From: Putridiphycobacter sp965230195
Lineage (GTDB): Bacteria > Bacteroidota > Bacteroidia > Flavobacteriales_D > Crocinitomicaceae
Direction: 5' to 3'
DNA length: 64,000 bases
Assembly (NCBI GenBank): GCA_965230195.1
Contig: OZ245997.1
Location: 5,518,001 to 5,582,000 of the forward strand
The notes below the pieces were generated by a model, which saw nothing but the letters and a program-made list of their open reading frames with translations, made no database searches and was not told the origin of the DNA. This document shows positions 7,549 through 16,016 of this stretch, piece by piece; position 1 is the first letter of the stretch, and each line of letters starts with the position of its first letter. Position numbers and translations under genes: made by a program.

Positions 7549-10488
7549 TTAAGTATTTCTACTGTTGAAGAAAAAACGAACCGTGGTACCAATCCCCTTT
7601 CCATCTTCTACCAAATCAATAATTTGATATTCTATTTTATGATGAAGCGTTTGATTAATCAAATCAATACGGCTTTCATTCGCAGCCTGAGAAAAAGATT
7701 CATGCTTTAAAGGCTTTCTTTTATTGATTTCTGCCGACCTTTTCCGTCCAATACCATTATCCGTTATTTCACATTTAAACCCTTCGTTGGTATCATTAAA
7801 TGAAATACTCAACTGCTTATCGTTCTCTTTATGAAGCAAGCCGTGTTTTACTGCATTTTCAACATAAGGCTGTAAAAGCATGGCAGGTATCAAATATTCA
7901 GAAGGCGTTTTTTTCAGGTTTAAGTCTATTGTATACCTAAATTCATCTCCAAAACGCAATTTTTCCAATTGTAAATAGAGTTCAAGCATTTCCAGTTCCT
8001 TCTCCAGGGGTATAAATTGCTGTCCTGAAAGCTCTAAAGTTCCCCGCATTAATTCAGCAAACCGGGTCAGGTAAATATTGGTGGCACGAATGTCTTCCTG
8101 CATGACCAGATCTTGTAATGAATTCAATGCATTGAATACAAAATGGGGATTCATTTGCGCTTTAATTGCTTTGATTTCGGATACTTTTAATTCACGTTCA
8201 ATGATAAGCCTCTTTTTTACAATCCGTAGCCGTAAGCGAAACAGTAAAATAAATATTAAAATGACAACCAACGTACATATCAGGTAAAACCACCAGGTTT
8301 CCCAATAAGGAGGATCAATCGTAAATGTTTGACTGATTTCATTAGAAAATACACCGCTTTCATTTTTTGCCCTGGCCATAAATGTATAAGTTCCGGGAGA
8401 TAGCGCACTAAAAACTGCTGAATGTTGAGCAAATTCAAGGGGTTGCCAGCTTTCCTGAACACCACTCAACTTATATTGGTATTCAAGAGTTCCTCTGTGA
8501 TGAAATGCATTGGCATGGAATTCAAAATAGAGTTTATTCTCGTTAAAAGCCAAATGAGGATCTTGACCTCTAACCGGTAAACTATCATTTGCAAATACAT
8601 CATCCCATATTAAAACGGGTACAACCTCCCGACTATTAAAAACTGTTTTGGAAATCCGTTGCAAACCACCCGGTGTTATCACCCAAATATGGTTTTTAGT
8701 CACTTCAAAGTCTATAATATTATTGGCGTTTAACCCATTGGCTTGATTTAAAACCTGAAAGGTACCTGTTTGATGATGATACCTTTGAATGCCTTTTGAA
8801 GTACTAAAATAAATCCATCCTCTTTCCTCTCGAAGATGAATGATATTATTTGACAATAACCCTTCTTCTTCCGTGATTTGTCGAACCAATTTATCTCCTT
8901 TAAACACCAAAATGCCACTATTTCTTGTTGCAACCCATAGGTGTTTATCAGTATGCAAAAAATCTGACCCGTAAATGGTATTTCCATTATATTTTTTTTC
9001 AAGTATTCCATCAGTAGATATAATTTTCATCCCTGTAGTGGTTGATACCCAAATATGCTCTAAAACCGGGTCCCAATGTACCATATAACACCTTCCCAAT
9101 CGGATTACGCCCTGATCATTTAATTTTCTAAAATTAAATCGCTTTAGAATTTCTTTAGTGGCGGTTGATTTTTTATCCGGCTCAAATAACACACCTGTAT
9201 TAAGAGGAAACAGCCAACCAAAATCTGAAAATCTTACCGGGCGCATTTCAGATATTAAAAAGTCCTGTTTTTTTAATCCTGTTTCAGGATCAATAAGGTC
9301 AGCGCCCGAATAAATGACATCCAATGATTTCAGGTAAGTAATTCCGGAAAGTACCTGAGAATATTGATGCAATAAACGTGGTTTGGCCCAGGGGTTTGTA
9401 TTATCTTCAATTTTAAACAAACTCCCTTCACCACTACCTATAAATATATTATCCTTACCGTCTTTACAAATCGATTTTAAACTCAGCTCATGAAGCCCTT
9501 CGGTTTTTCCAATATCCAATACTTTCAGACTGGGTATGATAAAAATTCCCCTTCCAAAAGTTGTCAACCAAAAATTGCCTTCCCTATCCTGGTAAAAATC
9601 AGATACCCTGCATTTAGGAAACAGTAAATTATCTCCAAACAAAGCCCTTCCACTTGAATCAAACACCTGAACACCATTGGTCTCATAGGCTACCCAAATA
9701 TTCGAATATTTATCAATATGTGGCATAATCCTTACACCTTCTCTAAGCAACCCCTTCAATTCAATTTTTGAGACGGCATTCTCATTAATGCGAAATATGC
9801 CGGATGTGCTTATCGAAAAGCCAACAAAATGCTGACCATCTGTGTCTGTTTGAATATCATTAAAATCATTTATAAATGTTTTGGGTATAGTGGCAAAGTC
9901 TGATAATTCGCCATTCTTAAGAATCACCATTTTGTCATTCGATAAATCAGCTAAAAGTATCCTGCCATCATCCGAAGGATTTAGCGAAAAATTCCGGGGG
10001 TACTTCCAGGTCATAAACCTCTTAAGCTTTTTATCAGGCGATAAATCGTAGTAATACTTACAGGAAATAATAAGGTGATTTCTGTCGTCAAATGTCATAT
10101 GCATATAATTCCATTTGCAGGAATCAGGTAATTCGTAATACAACTGTAGCGTATCATTTTCGACATGATAAATTTGACCATTAACCGAATGACAATAAAC
10201 AGTGCCCTCATTATCCAGAGTTAAACCAAAAAGTGAGCGTAATTTCGCATCTTCAATATGGTAATTATGGAATTGATAGCCGTCATAACGCATTAAACCG
10301 TTTTCAGTGGTTAACCAAATATTAGCATCAAGGTCCTGAATAATACTGTAAATATTAACTCCGGCCAGTTCATCATGTCCGATTTTGTAAAAAGAAGGTT
10401 GTTGGTCATACGACAATGAAGCCAAAAGACACCAGAATGTCAATAGAAAGTAGTAATGCTTTATATTTTTAACTCGTCCCTTTTGCAT
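7549..10488 (-). CDS. Two-component-propeller sensor histidine kinase, LytS type
   Basis: A signal/anchor segment is followed by Kelch-like propeller repeats (INxWLTTENGLMRYDG, repeated NIWVxTxxG blades) over ~residues 40-640, a Y_Y_Y domain (LEYQYKLSG...PGTYTFMARAKN, near 665-730), one membrane helix (WWFYLICTLVVILIFILLF), and a His_kinase/HATPase pair. The phospho-His lies in KAQMNPHFVFNALNSLQ, with N-box LLQPYVENAVKHG and G-box DNGIG. It should sense an extracellular or periplasmic ligand and phosphorylate the LytTR regulator at 4217. I chose the ATG at 10488 because a perfect TATATTTG box (10499-10506) lies just upstream and would fall inside the longer frame that opens at 10527. Confidence 0.85.
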   Translation of the reverse strand: MQKGRVKNIKHYYFLLTFWCLLASLSYDQQPSFYKIGHDELAGVNIYSIIQDLDANIWLTTENGLMRYDGYQFHNYHIEDAKLRSLFGLTLDNEGTVYCHSVNGQIYHVENDTLQLYYELPDSCKWNYMHMTFDDRNHLIISCKYYYDLSPDKKLKRFMTWKYPRNFSLNPSDDGRILLADLSNDKMVILKNGELSDFATIPKTFINDFNDIQTDTDGQHFVGFSISTSGIFRINENAVSKIELKGLLREGVRIMPHIDKYSNIWVAYETNGVQVFDSSGRALFGDNLLFPKCRVSDFYQDREGNFWLTTFGRGIFIIPSLKVLDIGKTEGLHELSLKSICKDGKDNIFIGSGEGSLFKIEDNTNPWAKPRLLHQYSQVLSGITYLKSLDVIYSGADLIDPETGLKKQDFLISEMRPVRFSDFGWLFPLNTGVLFEPDKKSTATKEILKRFNFRKLNDQGVIRLGRCYMVHWDPVLEHIWVSTTTGMKIISTDGILEKKYNGNTIYGSDFLHTDKHLWVATRNSGILVFKGDKLVRQITEEEGLLSNNIIHLREERGWIYFSTSKGIQRYHHQTGTFQVLNQANGLNANNIIDFEVTKNHIWVITPGGLQRISKTVFNSREVVPVLIWDDVFANDSLPVRGQDPHLAFNENKLYFEFHANAFHHRGTLEYQYKLSGVQESWQPLEFAQHSAVFSALSPGTYTFMARAKNESGVFSNEISQTFTIDPPYWETWWFYLICTLVVILIFILLFRLRLRIVKKRLIIERELKVSEIKAIKAQMNPHFVFNALNSLQDLVMQEDIRATNIYLTRFAELMRGTLELSGQQFIPLEKELEMLELYLQLEKLRFGDEFRYTIDLNLKKTPSEYLIPAMLLQPYVENAVKHGLLHKENDKQLSISFNDTNEGFKCEITDNGIGRKRSAEINKRKPLKHESFSQAANESRIDLINQTLHHKIEYQIIDLVEDGKGIGTTVRFFFNSRNT

Positions 10489-10498
10489 TCTGATGCTG

Positions 10499-10506
10499 CA
10501 AATATA
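10499..10506 (-). promoter_or_regulatory. Bacteroidota -7 promoter element TATATTTG
   Basis: Read on the minus strand this is a perfect TAnnTTTG match ten bases before the ATG of the propeller kinase. The -33 element is not obvious, and the leader would be very short. Confidence 0.4.
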
Positions 10507-10534
10507 GTTTTTTTGATTTGGGAGCATGGGATTC

Positions 10535-10573
10535 GGGGTTCGAGTCCTTTCGGCATTACCGAAACCTCACCCC
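10535..10573. repeat. Bulged-hairpin repeat, GGGGTTCGAGTCC subtype, second copy
   Basis: It matches 2734-2772 nearly base for base; the differences fall in the inner loop and stem. GGGGT / ACCCC and GAG / CTC are kept. Confidence 0.6.
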
Positions 10574-10760
10574 TCTTTGCATAAAACATGATTCATATCT
10601 ACAAGTGGGCTGAGGCGCCAAGCGAAAACTCGAAGCCCACCACTCTTTACATATAACAATAATTTAAGCCAATAAGTGGGTCGAGGAGCGAAGCTGGACT
10701 CGAGACCCACCCTATACACAAAACAGAATCAAGACTCACAAGTGGGCTGAGGTCCCGGCT
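10571..10760. repeat. Left copy of a ~190-bp palindrome cassette flanking the GIY-YIG gene
   Basis: The segment aligns without gaps with 11171-11360, an offset of exactly 600 bp. By hand count 14 of 170 positions differ between 10571-10740 and 11171-11340. Each copy carries, in the same order, a GTGGGCT-type hairpin, a GTGGGTC-type hairpin and the start of another GTGGGCT-type hairpin. In this left copy they are 10605-10640, 10676-10710 and 10742-10785; the last has an inner CCCGGC-TGA-GCCGGG stem. Confidence 0.8.
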
Positions 10761-10858
10761 GAGCCGGGGAAGACTCGAAGCCCACTCACAAAACTTAACA
10801 CATTGTTAACTAACTTCTTAAAAAATATCACTATATTTATTACAATGTCTAATTTGTT

Positions 10859-11152
10859 ATGGTTAAGGGTTATATGTATATTCTGGAATGTTATGACGGA
10901 AGCTACTATACCGATAGTACAAAATCTTTATCGAAACGCTTAAGGCAACATCAAACTGGTATGGGTGCTAACCATACTAAAAGGAGGCTTCCCGTTAAAC
11001 TCGTTTATTTCGAAGAATTTCACAGAATTGATCTGGCATTTAATCGGGAAAAACAAATCCAAAAATGGAATCGAACAAAAAAAGAAGCTCTGATATATGG
11101 TCAGCACAAAGAATTACCCGATTTGGCCAAAGCCCTTTGGCAGAAAGAATGA
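10859..11152 (+). CDS. Small GIY-YIG nuclease-domain protein (YhbQ/UPF0213-like)
   Basis: At 97 aa this is a minimal single-domain GIY-YIG protein. YMYILECYDGSYYTDST (residues 5-21) is the GIY...YIG pair, with the usual glycine of YxGST replaced by Asp. KRLRQHQTG carries the catalytic-type Arg helix, and NREKQIQKW supplies the conserved Glu. Related proteins act on DNA, but the role of small ones is poorly known. The gene sits alone between two 92%-identical ~190-bp repeat cassettes that are 600 bp apart, suggesting that gene and repeats were duplicated or moved together. The Gly-to-Asp change may weaken or alter activity. A shadow frame overlaps its 3' end. Confidence 0.8.
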   Translation: MVKGYMYILECYDGSYYTDSTKSLSKRLRQHQTGMGANHTKRRLPVKLVYFEEFHRIDLAFNREKQIQKWNRTKKEALIYGQHKELPDLAKALWQKE

Positions 11153-11170
11153 TTCGAGTTAAGTACCTAA

Positions 11171-11360
11171 CCCTCTTTGCACAAAACATGATGCAGACTT
11201 ACAAGTGGGCTGAGGCGCGAAGCGAGAACTCGAAGCCCACCACTCTTTACATATAACAATAATTCAAGCCAATAAGTGGGTCGAGGAGCGAAGCTGGACT
11301 CGAGACCCACCCTCTACACAAAACATAATCCAAACCTACAAGTGGGCTTAGCCGGGAAAG
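11171..11360. repeat. Right copy of the palindrome cassette flanking the GIY-YIG gene
   Basis: It contains hairpins at 11205-11240 (GTGGGCT / AGCCCAC), 11276-11310 (GTGGGTC / GACCCAC) and 11342-11372 (GTGGGCT / AGCCCA). The two stem types differ by paired changes, C-G to T-A and T-A to C-G, while the GAG / CTC step and the GA bulge do not change. The last hairpin has a shorter apical part than its left-copy partner. Confidence 0.8.
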
Positions 11361-11373
11361 ACTCGAAGCCCAA

Positions 11374-11418
11374 CTCAGGGAATACCCTGAATTTTATAAT
11401 CTCGGTGAATACCCTGAG
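11374..11418. promoter_or_regulatory. Two operator-like boxes, repeated GAATACCCTGA, 27 bp apart
   Basis: Box 1 is a perfect dyad, TCAGGG-AATA-CCCTGA (11375-11390). Box 2 is an imperfect one, CTCGGTG-AATA-CCCTGAG (11401-11418). Both share the 11-mer GAATACCCTGA at 11380 and 11407. They lie 57-100 bp upstream of the LamG gene start. A candidate binder is the NarL-type regulator encoded at 15988, but this is only inferred from proximity. Confidence 0.45.
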
Positions 11419-11474
11419 ATTTAAAATATAAACAGGTTGTAACTTGCATTCATAAAAACTTAAACCATTAAGTC

Positions 11475-12530
11475 ATGAAAAACAGCCTTTTACCAACTCT
11501 AACATCTCCTTTAAATGGCATTATCTTATCCCTGATATTGACCATTCATTTTAACGCTCATTCTCAATGTGTACCAATCCCACCGGATTTGGTGAGTTGG
11601 TGGCCAGGAGAAAATCATGCCAATGATGTGATTGGCAATAATGATGGGACTATTCAAAATGGAACAAATTATACAGTTGGTATGGTGAACCAGTCTTTTA
11701 CCTTTGATGAGGTTGATGATTATATTTTAGTAGAAGACGATCCAACATTAGATTTAACAGGTGATATGACAATAGAAGCCTGGGTCAGAAGAACAGGGTT
11801 CACCTCAGATGTCGGCCAGGTCATTGGTAAAGGTGGAGGCTATATTAACGGCGTTGACCTACCAATGGTTTTTGCTATGCGATTTAATTTCTTACAATTT
11901 GAAGCTTTATTCGAAGACGTAAACGGGAACAATATTGTATTAGGGGGTCCCTCTTTCGAAGACTGGATGTTTCACCATTATGTATATGTTCGAAGTGGCA
12001 ATTCCCATGAATTATTCGTAGATGCGTTCTCATTCGGCAGTATGACCTTCACTGATGGACCTGCCAGCACTGCCGGACTACCCTTAACCATAGGCGCACA
12101 ATACCATCAGCCTCAGGGTTCAAACGATACCATCAGTAATTTTTTTGGCGGCGATATTGATGAGATCAGCCTGTACAACCGGGCATTAACGCTTGCCGAA
12201 ATTCAAGCCCTATATGACGCAGGAGCAGATGGGAAATGCAATTCAAATTTAAGTCTAAACCCATCTCAAACCTCAAACCATACAATTTCAGTCTATCCCA
12301 ATCCGGCACAAAATTCAGCCCGATTAACCCTTAATCCAAACCTGATCACACAGTCAGCCAACCTGAAAATTACACTTTTCAACACCATTGGAGAACAAAT
12401 TCTCAATCAGGATATTATCTCTCCCCAAACACCCTTAAACCTCGAAAACCTCAGTAACGGCTTGTACTACTACACTGTTTCAGATGCTAACACGGTTCTT
12501 AAAACCGGAAAACTGACGAAGTCAAATTAA
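11475..12530 (+). CDS. Secreted LamG/concanavalin-like domain protein with T9SS tail
   Basis: A long signal peptide ends near NAHSQ (residue ~31). A LamG-like jelly-roll domain spans about residues 40-250: VSWWPGENHANDVIGNNDGT, SFTFDEVDDYILVEDDPTLDL, MTIEAWVRR, and the closing IDEISLYNRALTLAEIQALYDAG. The tail (SVYPNPAQNSARL...LSNGLYYYTV...TGKLTK) is a type IX sorting domain. The product should therefore be exported and carbohydrate- or ligand-binding at the surface. It lies 10 bp upstream of the FG-GAP gene on the same strand and is preceded by the GAATACCCTGA boxes. Confidence 0.85.
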   Translation: MKNSLLPTLTSPLNGIILSLILTIHFNAHSQCVPIPPDLVSWWPGENHANDVIGNNDGTIQNGTNYTVGMVNQSFTFDEVDDYILVEDDPTLDLTGDMTIEAWVRRTGFTSDVGQVIGKGGGYINGVDLPMVFAMRFNFLQFEALFEDVNGNNIVLGGPSFEDWMFHHYVYVRSGNSHELFVDAFSFGSMTFTDGPASTAGLPLTIGAQYHQPQGSNDTISNFFGGDIDEISLYNRALTLAEIQALYDAGADGKCNSNLSLNPSQTSNHTISVYPNPAQNSARLTLNPNLITQSANLKITLFNTIGEQILNQDIISPQTPLNLENLSNGLYYYTVSDANTVLKTGKLTKSN

Positions 12531-12540
12531 ACCATTATCC

Positions 12541-13974
12541 ATGAAAAATATAATCATCAGTTTAACAACACTCTACAGTGTTAGTATACAAGCCCAAACT
12601 TTTAGCGAAGCACCAGGAAATTCTTTTTCAGGCACCAATTATTCAGATATTGAGTTTGCCGATATTGATAATGATAATGACCTTGACCTTTTGATTACCG
12701 GAGAAGGCAGTTCAGGTCGTGAAGCAAAACTGTATACCAACGACGGCCAGGGAAATTACACGGAAGTGCCCAATACATTTCTGGATGATATTGACACCTG
12801 GGTTGGCGCGGCTTTCGGAGATATAGACCAGGATGGTGATCAGGACTTATTAATTACAGCTTATAGTCCCATTTACCAGGAATACACTGAACTTTATACA
12901 AATGATGGCAATGGTAATTTTACCGCTGTTACCAATTCAATTGGCAATGTCACACAGGGTGAAACCGCTTTTATCGATTTGGATAACGATTCGGATTTGG
13001 ATCTGTTGATTACAGGTTATAGTGACCAACCCGGTTTAAGTTTATTTGCTGTAACCGAACTTTACCTCAATGATGGCTCTGGTACTTTTACTGAAATTTT
13101 AAGTACACCTTTCGACAGTGTCAGTAATAGTGCAATTGCCTTTGCTGATATTGATAACGATAATGATTTGGATGTAATTTTATCAGGCCTTAATAACCTT
13201 TCACAAACCGTAACAAAACTCTATACCAATGATGGTTCAGCCAATTTCACAGAAGTTCAAAACACCCCCTTTCAGGGAATTAAACAAGGAGATATCGCTT
13301 TTGCTGATATTGATCAGGACAATGATCAGGACGTACTAATAACTGGAAAAACCGGAGGTGGTCAACCTTTCACCGCCATTTATACCAATGATGGCACAGG
13401 ACAATTTACAATCGACAATACCCAGTCAGTAGTTGCTGTGCAGGAAAGTGCTGTAGATTTTTCAGATATTGATGGCGACAACGATTTAGATTTAATAATT
13501 TCCGGTTTAGGAACTGGTTTAATGTCAAAACTATACATTAATGACGGTACAGGACAATTCAATGAACTGACCGGAATGCCTTTTGAACCGGTGACCAGAA
13601 GCGCTGTTACCTTTGCTGATGTGGATGGTGATCAGGATGAAGATTTACTGATAACCGGACATAATGGTACTTCACCTTTTACCCAATTGTACCTTAACAC
13701 AACAGCATTAGGAATCGAAGCTCAGGAGCAACCAGATATGTTTAATATCTATCCAAATCCTTTTCAAAACAGTACAACTTTAGAACTTAACCTGCCAACA
13801 CAGTTAGCTGGTTTAATCCTCACCAATTCAAATGGTCAGGTCATCAGGCAATTCGAGCCGGCTAATACTACCACAATAACAATCAACAGGGATCAACTAC
13901 CATCAGGATTGTATTACTTAACAGCAGTTGATCAGAATGGGCATCACTCTTCACAAAAATTAGTTATTGAATAA
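12541..13974 (+). CDS. Secreted FG-GAP/VCBS-repeat protein with T9SS tail
   Basis: After a signal peptide (to about residue 19, QAQ) there are seven repeats of ~60-65 residues. Each has an Asp-rich calcium-binding-type loop such as FADIDNDNDLDLLITG (variants FGDIDQDGDQDLLITA, FIDLDNDSDLDLLITG, FADVDGDQDEDLLITG) and a companion strand KLYTNDGxGNFTEV. These predict a seven-bladed beta-propeller of the integrin-alpha/VCBS kind that binds Ca2+. The last ~75 residues (NIYPNPFQNSTTL...LPSGLYYLTA...KLVIE) are a T9SS sorting domain. It is probably co-transcribed with the LamG gene; the ligand is unknown. Confidence 0.85.
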   Translation: MKNIIISLTTLYSVSIQAQTFSEAPGNSFSGTNYSDIEFADIDNDNDLDLLITGEGSSGREAKLYTNDGQGNYTEVPNTFLDDIDTWVGAAFGDIDQDGDQDLLITAYSPIYQEYTELYTNDGNGNFTAVTNSIGNVTQGETAFIDLDNDSDLDLLITGYSDQPGLSLFAVTELYLNDGSGTFTEILSTPFDSVSNSAIAFADIDNDNDLDVILSGLNNLSQTVTKLYTNDGSANFTEVQNTPFQGIKQGDIAFADIDQDNDQDVLITGKTGGGQPFTAIYTNDGTGQFTIDNTQSVVAVQESAVDFSDIDGDNDLDLIISGLGTGLMSKLYINDGTGQFNELTGMPFEPVTRSAVTFADVDGDQDEDLLITGHNGTSPFTQLYLNTTALGIEAQEQPDMFNIYPNPFQNSTTLELNLPTQLAGLILTNSNGQVIRQFEPANTTTITINRDQLPSGLYYLTAVDQNGHHSSQKLVIE

Positions 13975-14087
13975 TTTTTTCTGGTCATATAAAGCAGATT
14001 AAGCCTAAAGTTTATGGTATATTTAAACTGATTAATTTAATAGTTACGACACATTTCAAGAGGATATATGGTTTTGTTATTGTCTTA

Positions 14088-16016
14088 TTGGCAACATGTA
14101 ATGGCTATTCTCAGACAATACAAAACTATCGGGACAGCATTCAAACAATTATCCAGTCACTGCCTTCCGATAGTTTAAAAGCTCAACATTATTACAGCAC
14201 TTCAAACAAAGTTTTACGTCAGTTTGGCGACTTTGAACTAGTCAGACAATATATAGACAGTGCCATGCTCTACTCACAAAAAGCACTGTTTACAGATTCA
14301 GAAGCCAAATGCCACTTTATGTATGGCTTACTTAATCGGCTGGAAGGACATTATGATTCTGCCCTGTATCATTTACAAATTAATATCGATTATTTTAAGA
14401 ATGACCCTAAAAATAAATCCTACGCCCTCTACCAGGTAGGTGCTGTGCACAGTGCACAAGGAGATTATAAAGCCAGTTTATCAACCTATCTTGATATTTT
14501 AGATCTGTTTGAACAGGAAAACGATTCTTTCGCAATAGCTTCTACCCTTAACAGTATAGCCAATATTTATGGCAAAATGGGAGATAATGATGAAGCCATT
14601 TCCAATTATGAAGAAGCCAGGTCATTATTTACCCTCCTTGAACAAGATCGGGATATTGCATTAGCATTAAATAATATTGGTGAAATCTATGTTAGGAAAT
14701 CAGACACCTCAACAGCTAAAAAATACATTTTAGAATCACTTGAAATCGCCAAAAAAATTAACGACCCTCATTTAATTGCAAGTGCACTGCACCATATGGG
14801 ACGAACCTCAACCAGTGCTTATCCTAAACAAGCGTTAAAGTATTATTTGGAGGCACTTGAACTGTTTTCAGAAATTGGTAGTCAATCGAACGTGGTTTTG
14901 GTACATTTGGATTTGGCCGAATGTTATCGAAATACAGGAGCAGACCATAAAGCCAAAATTCACTTATTGAAGGCCCTTGAATTGGCCAAAACAATAAATA
15001 CACTTCATTCTCTGGCCACCATCAACAAAAACTTATCAGAAATTTACAGTAACGAAAAGGACTTTAAAAATGCTTTTGAGCATCAGTTAGCGTATATCAG
15101 GATTAAAGACTCTTTGTTCAGTATTGAGAATACCCAACACATTAACCTACTGAAAAAGCAATTTGAAACAGCCCAAAAAGATCAGGCATTAACGGCTAAA
15201 AATCTTGAAATTCAAAATCAGGAAAATGCAATCCTAAAACAAGAGACAAATAATAATATTATGATTGGTATTGTTGTTTTTCTGGGTCTGATTCTACTAT
15301 TAATTTGGTTTCTGTTCCGACAATACCGTCAACAACAAAATACCAAAGTAGTGGCATTAAAAAGAGAATACCAAATCAAAACATTAGAGTCATTAATTGA
15401 AGGTGAAGAAACCGAACGATTGAGGATAGCTAAAGAGTTACATGATGGCGTTAATGGGGATCTTTCAGCTATTAAATTCAAACTATCCGCACTATTGGAG
15501 CAGAATAATACTATCATAAAAGAAGCCATTGATATGATCGATCAATCATACAATCAGGTCAGGGCCATTTCTCATAATCTTGTCCCTCCTTCACTTGAAC
15601 ATTTTAAACTTGAAGAGGCCATCCAAACCTATTGTCAGAATATGAATCGAATTCATAAACCTGTAATCGGTTTTCAAAAAATTGGCTCCCCATTAGTACT
15701 TGATAAAAAAGCAGCCATTAATATTTTTAGAATCATACAAGAATTGGTTTCCAATAGCTTGAAACATGCCAATGCTAATAAAATTATGGTTCAAATCAGT
15801 AATCAAAAAGGGTTAACTTTAATTACCTGTGAGGATGATGGCTCCGGATTCGATACCAATACCCGTACAGAAGGTATTGGATTAAAAAATATTGAATCAA
15901 GGATTAATTATTTACGTGCACGGATAGATTTAATATCTAATGAAAAAGGCACTTCATATACTATAGAAATTGACAATGAGAACTTCAATGCGCATCAGGA
16001 TAGCGATAACGGATGA
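14088..16016 (+). CDS. TPR-containing sensor histidine kinase (HisKA_3/NarX-like)
   Basis: About eight tetratricopeptide repeats fill residues ~20-345, then come a coiled coil, one membrane helix (IMIGIVVFLGLILLLIWFLF, ~390-410), a HisKA_3 dimerisation domain with the phospho-His in RIAKELHDGVNG, and an HATPase (NSLKHANANKI; DDGSGFD). No ATG opens the frame. The given start is a TTG, yet the codons upstream (from about 14028, a CTG) read on in frame as a good signal peptide, KRIYGFVIVLLATCNGYSQ, so the true start is probably upstream and non-ATG. The 3' end overlaps the response regulator gene, which implies a cognate pair under translational coupling. Confidence 0.85.
   Translation: MATCNGYSQTIQNYRDSIQTIIQSLPSDSLKAQHYYSTSNKVLRQFGDFELVRQYIDSAMLYSQKALFTDSEAKCHFMYGLLNRLEGHYDSALYHLQINIDYFKNDPKNKSYALYQVGAVHSAQGDYKASLSTYLDILDLFEQENDSFAIASTLNSIANIYGKMGDNDEAISNYEEARSLFTLLEQDRDIALALNNIGEIYVRKSDTSTAKKYILESLEIAKKINDPHLIASALHHMGRTSTSAYPKQALKYYLEALELFSEIGSQSNVVLVHLDLAECYRNTGADHKAKIHLLKALELAKTINTLHSLATINKNLSEIYSNEKDFKNAFEHQLAYIRIKDSLFSIENTQHINLLKKQFETAQKDQALTAKNLEIQNQENAILKQETNNNIMIGIVVFLGLILLLIWFLFRQYRQQQNTKVVALKREYQIKTLESLIEGEETERLRIAKELHDGVNGDLSAIKFKLSALLEQNNTIIKEAIDMIDQSYNQVRAISHNLVPPSLEHFKLEEAIQTYCQNMNRIHKPVIGFQKIGSPLVLDKKAAINIFRIIQELVSNSLKHANANKIMVQISNQKGLTLITCEDDGSGFDTNTRTEGIGLKNIESRINYLRARIDLISNEKGTSYTIEIDNENFNAHQDSDNG

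Larger units (their letters stand above)
10489..10858. other. Non-coding repeat-filled region between propeller kinase and GIY-YIG gene
   Basis: Apart from the kinase promoter, this stretch is a chain of four hairpin repeats: 10535-10573 (GGGGTTCGAG type), 10605-10640 and 10742-10785 (GTGGGCT type) and 10676-10710 (GTGGGTC type). They are spaced by A/T-rich linkers such as CACTCTTTACATATAACAAT. A TATATTTA box at 10832-10839 may be the -7 element for the GIY-YIG gene at 10859. Confidence 0.6.
11153..11474. other. Non-coding repeat region between GIY-YIG gene and LamG gene
   Basis: It holds the right repeat cassette (11171-11360 and the end of its last hairpin to 11372), then two operator-like boxes (11374-11418) and about 55 bp of leader before the LamG gene. 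No reading frame is credible. Confidence 0.6.

Noticed and set aside
10527..11400. Possible CRISPR array because of regularly spaced palindromic repeats
   Set aside because: Repeats are of two or three types with unequal sequence and spacing, linkers are themselves repeated in the second cassette, and no cas genes are nearby.
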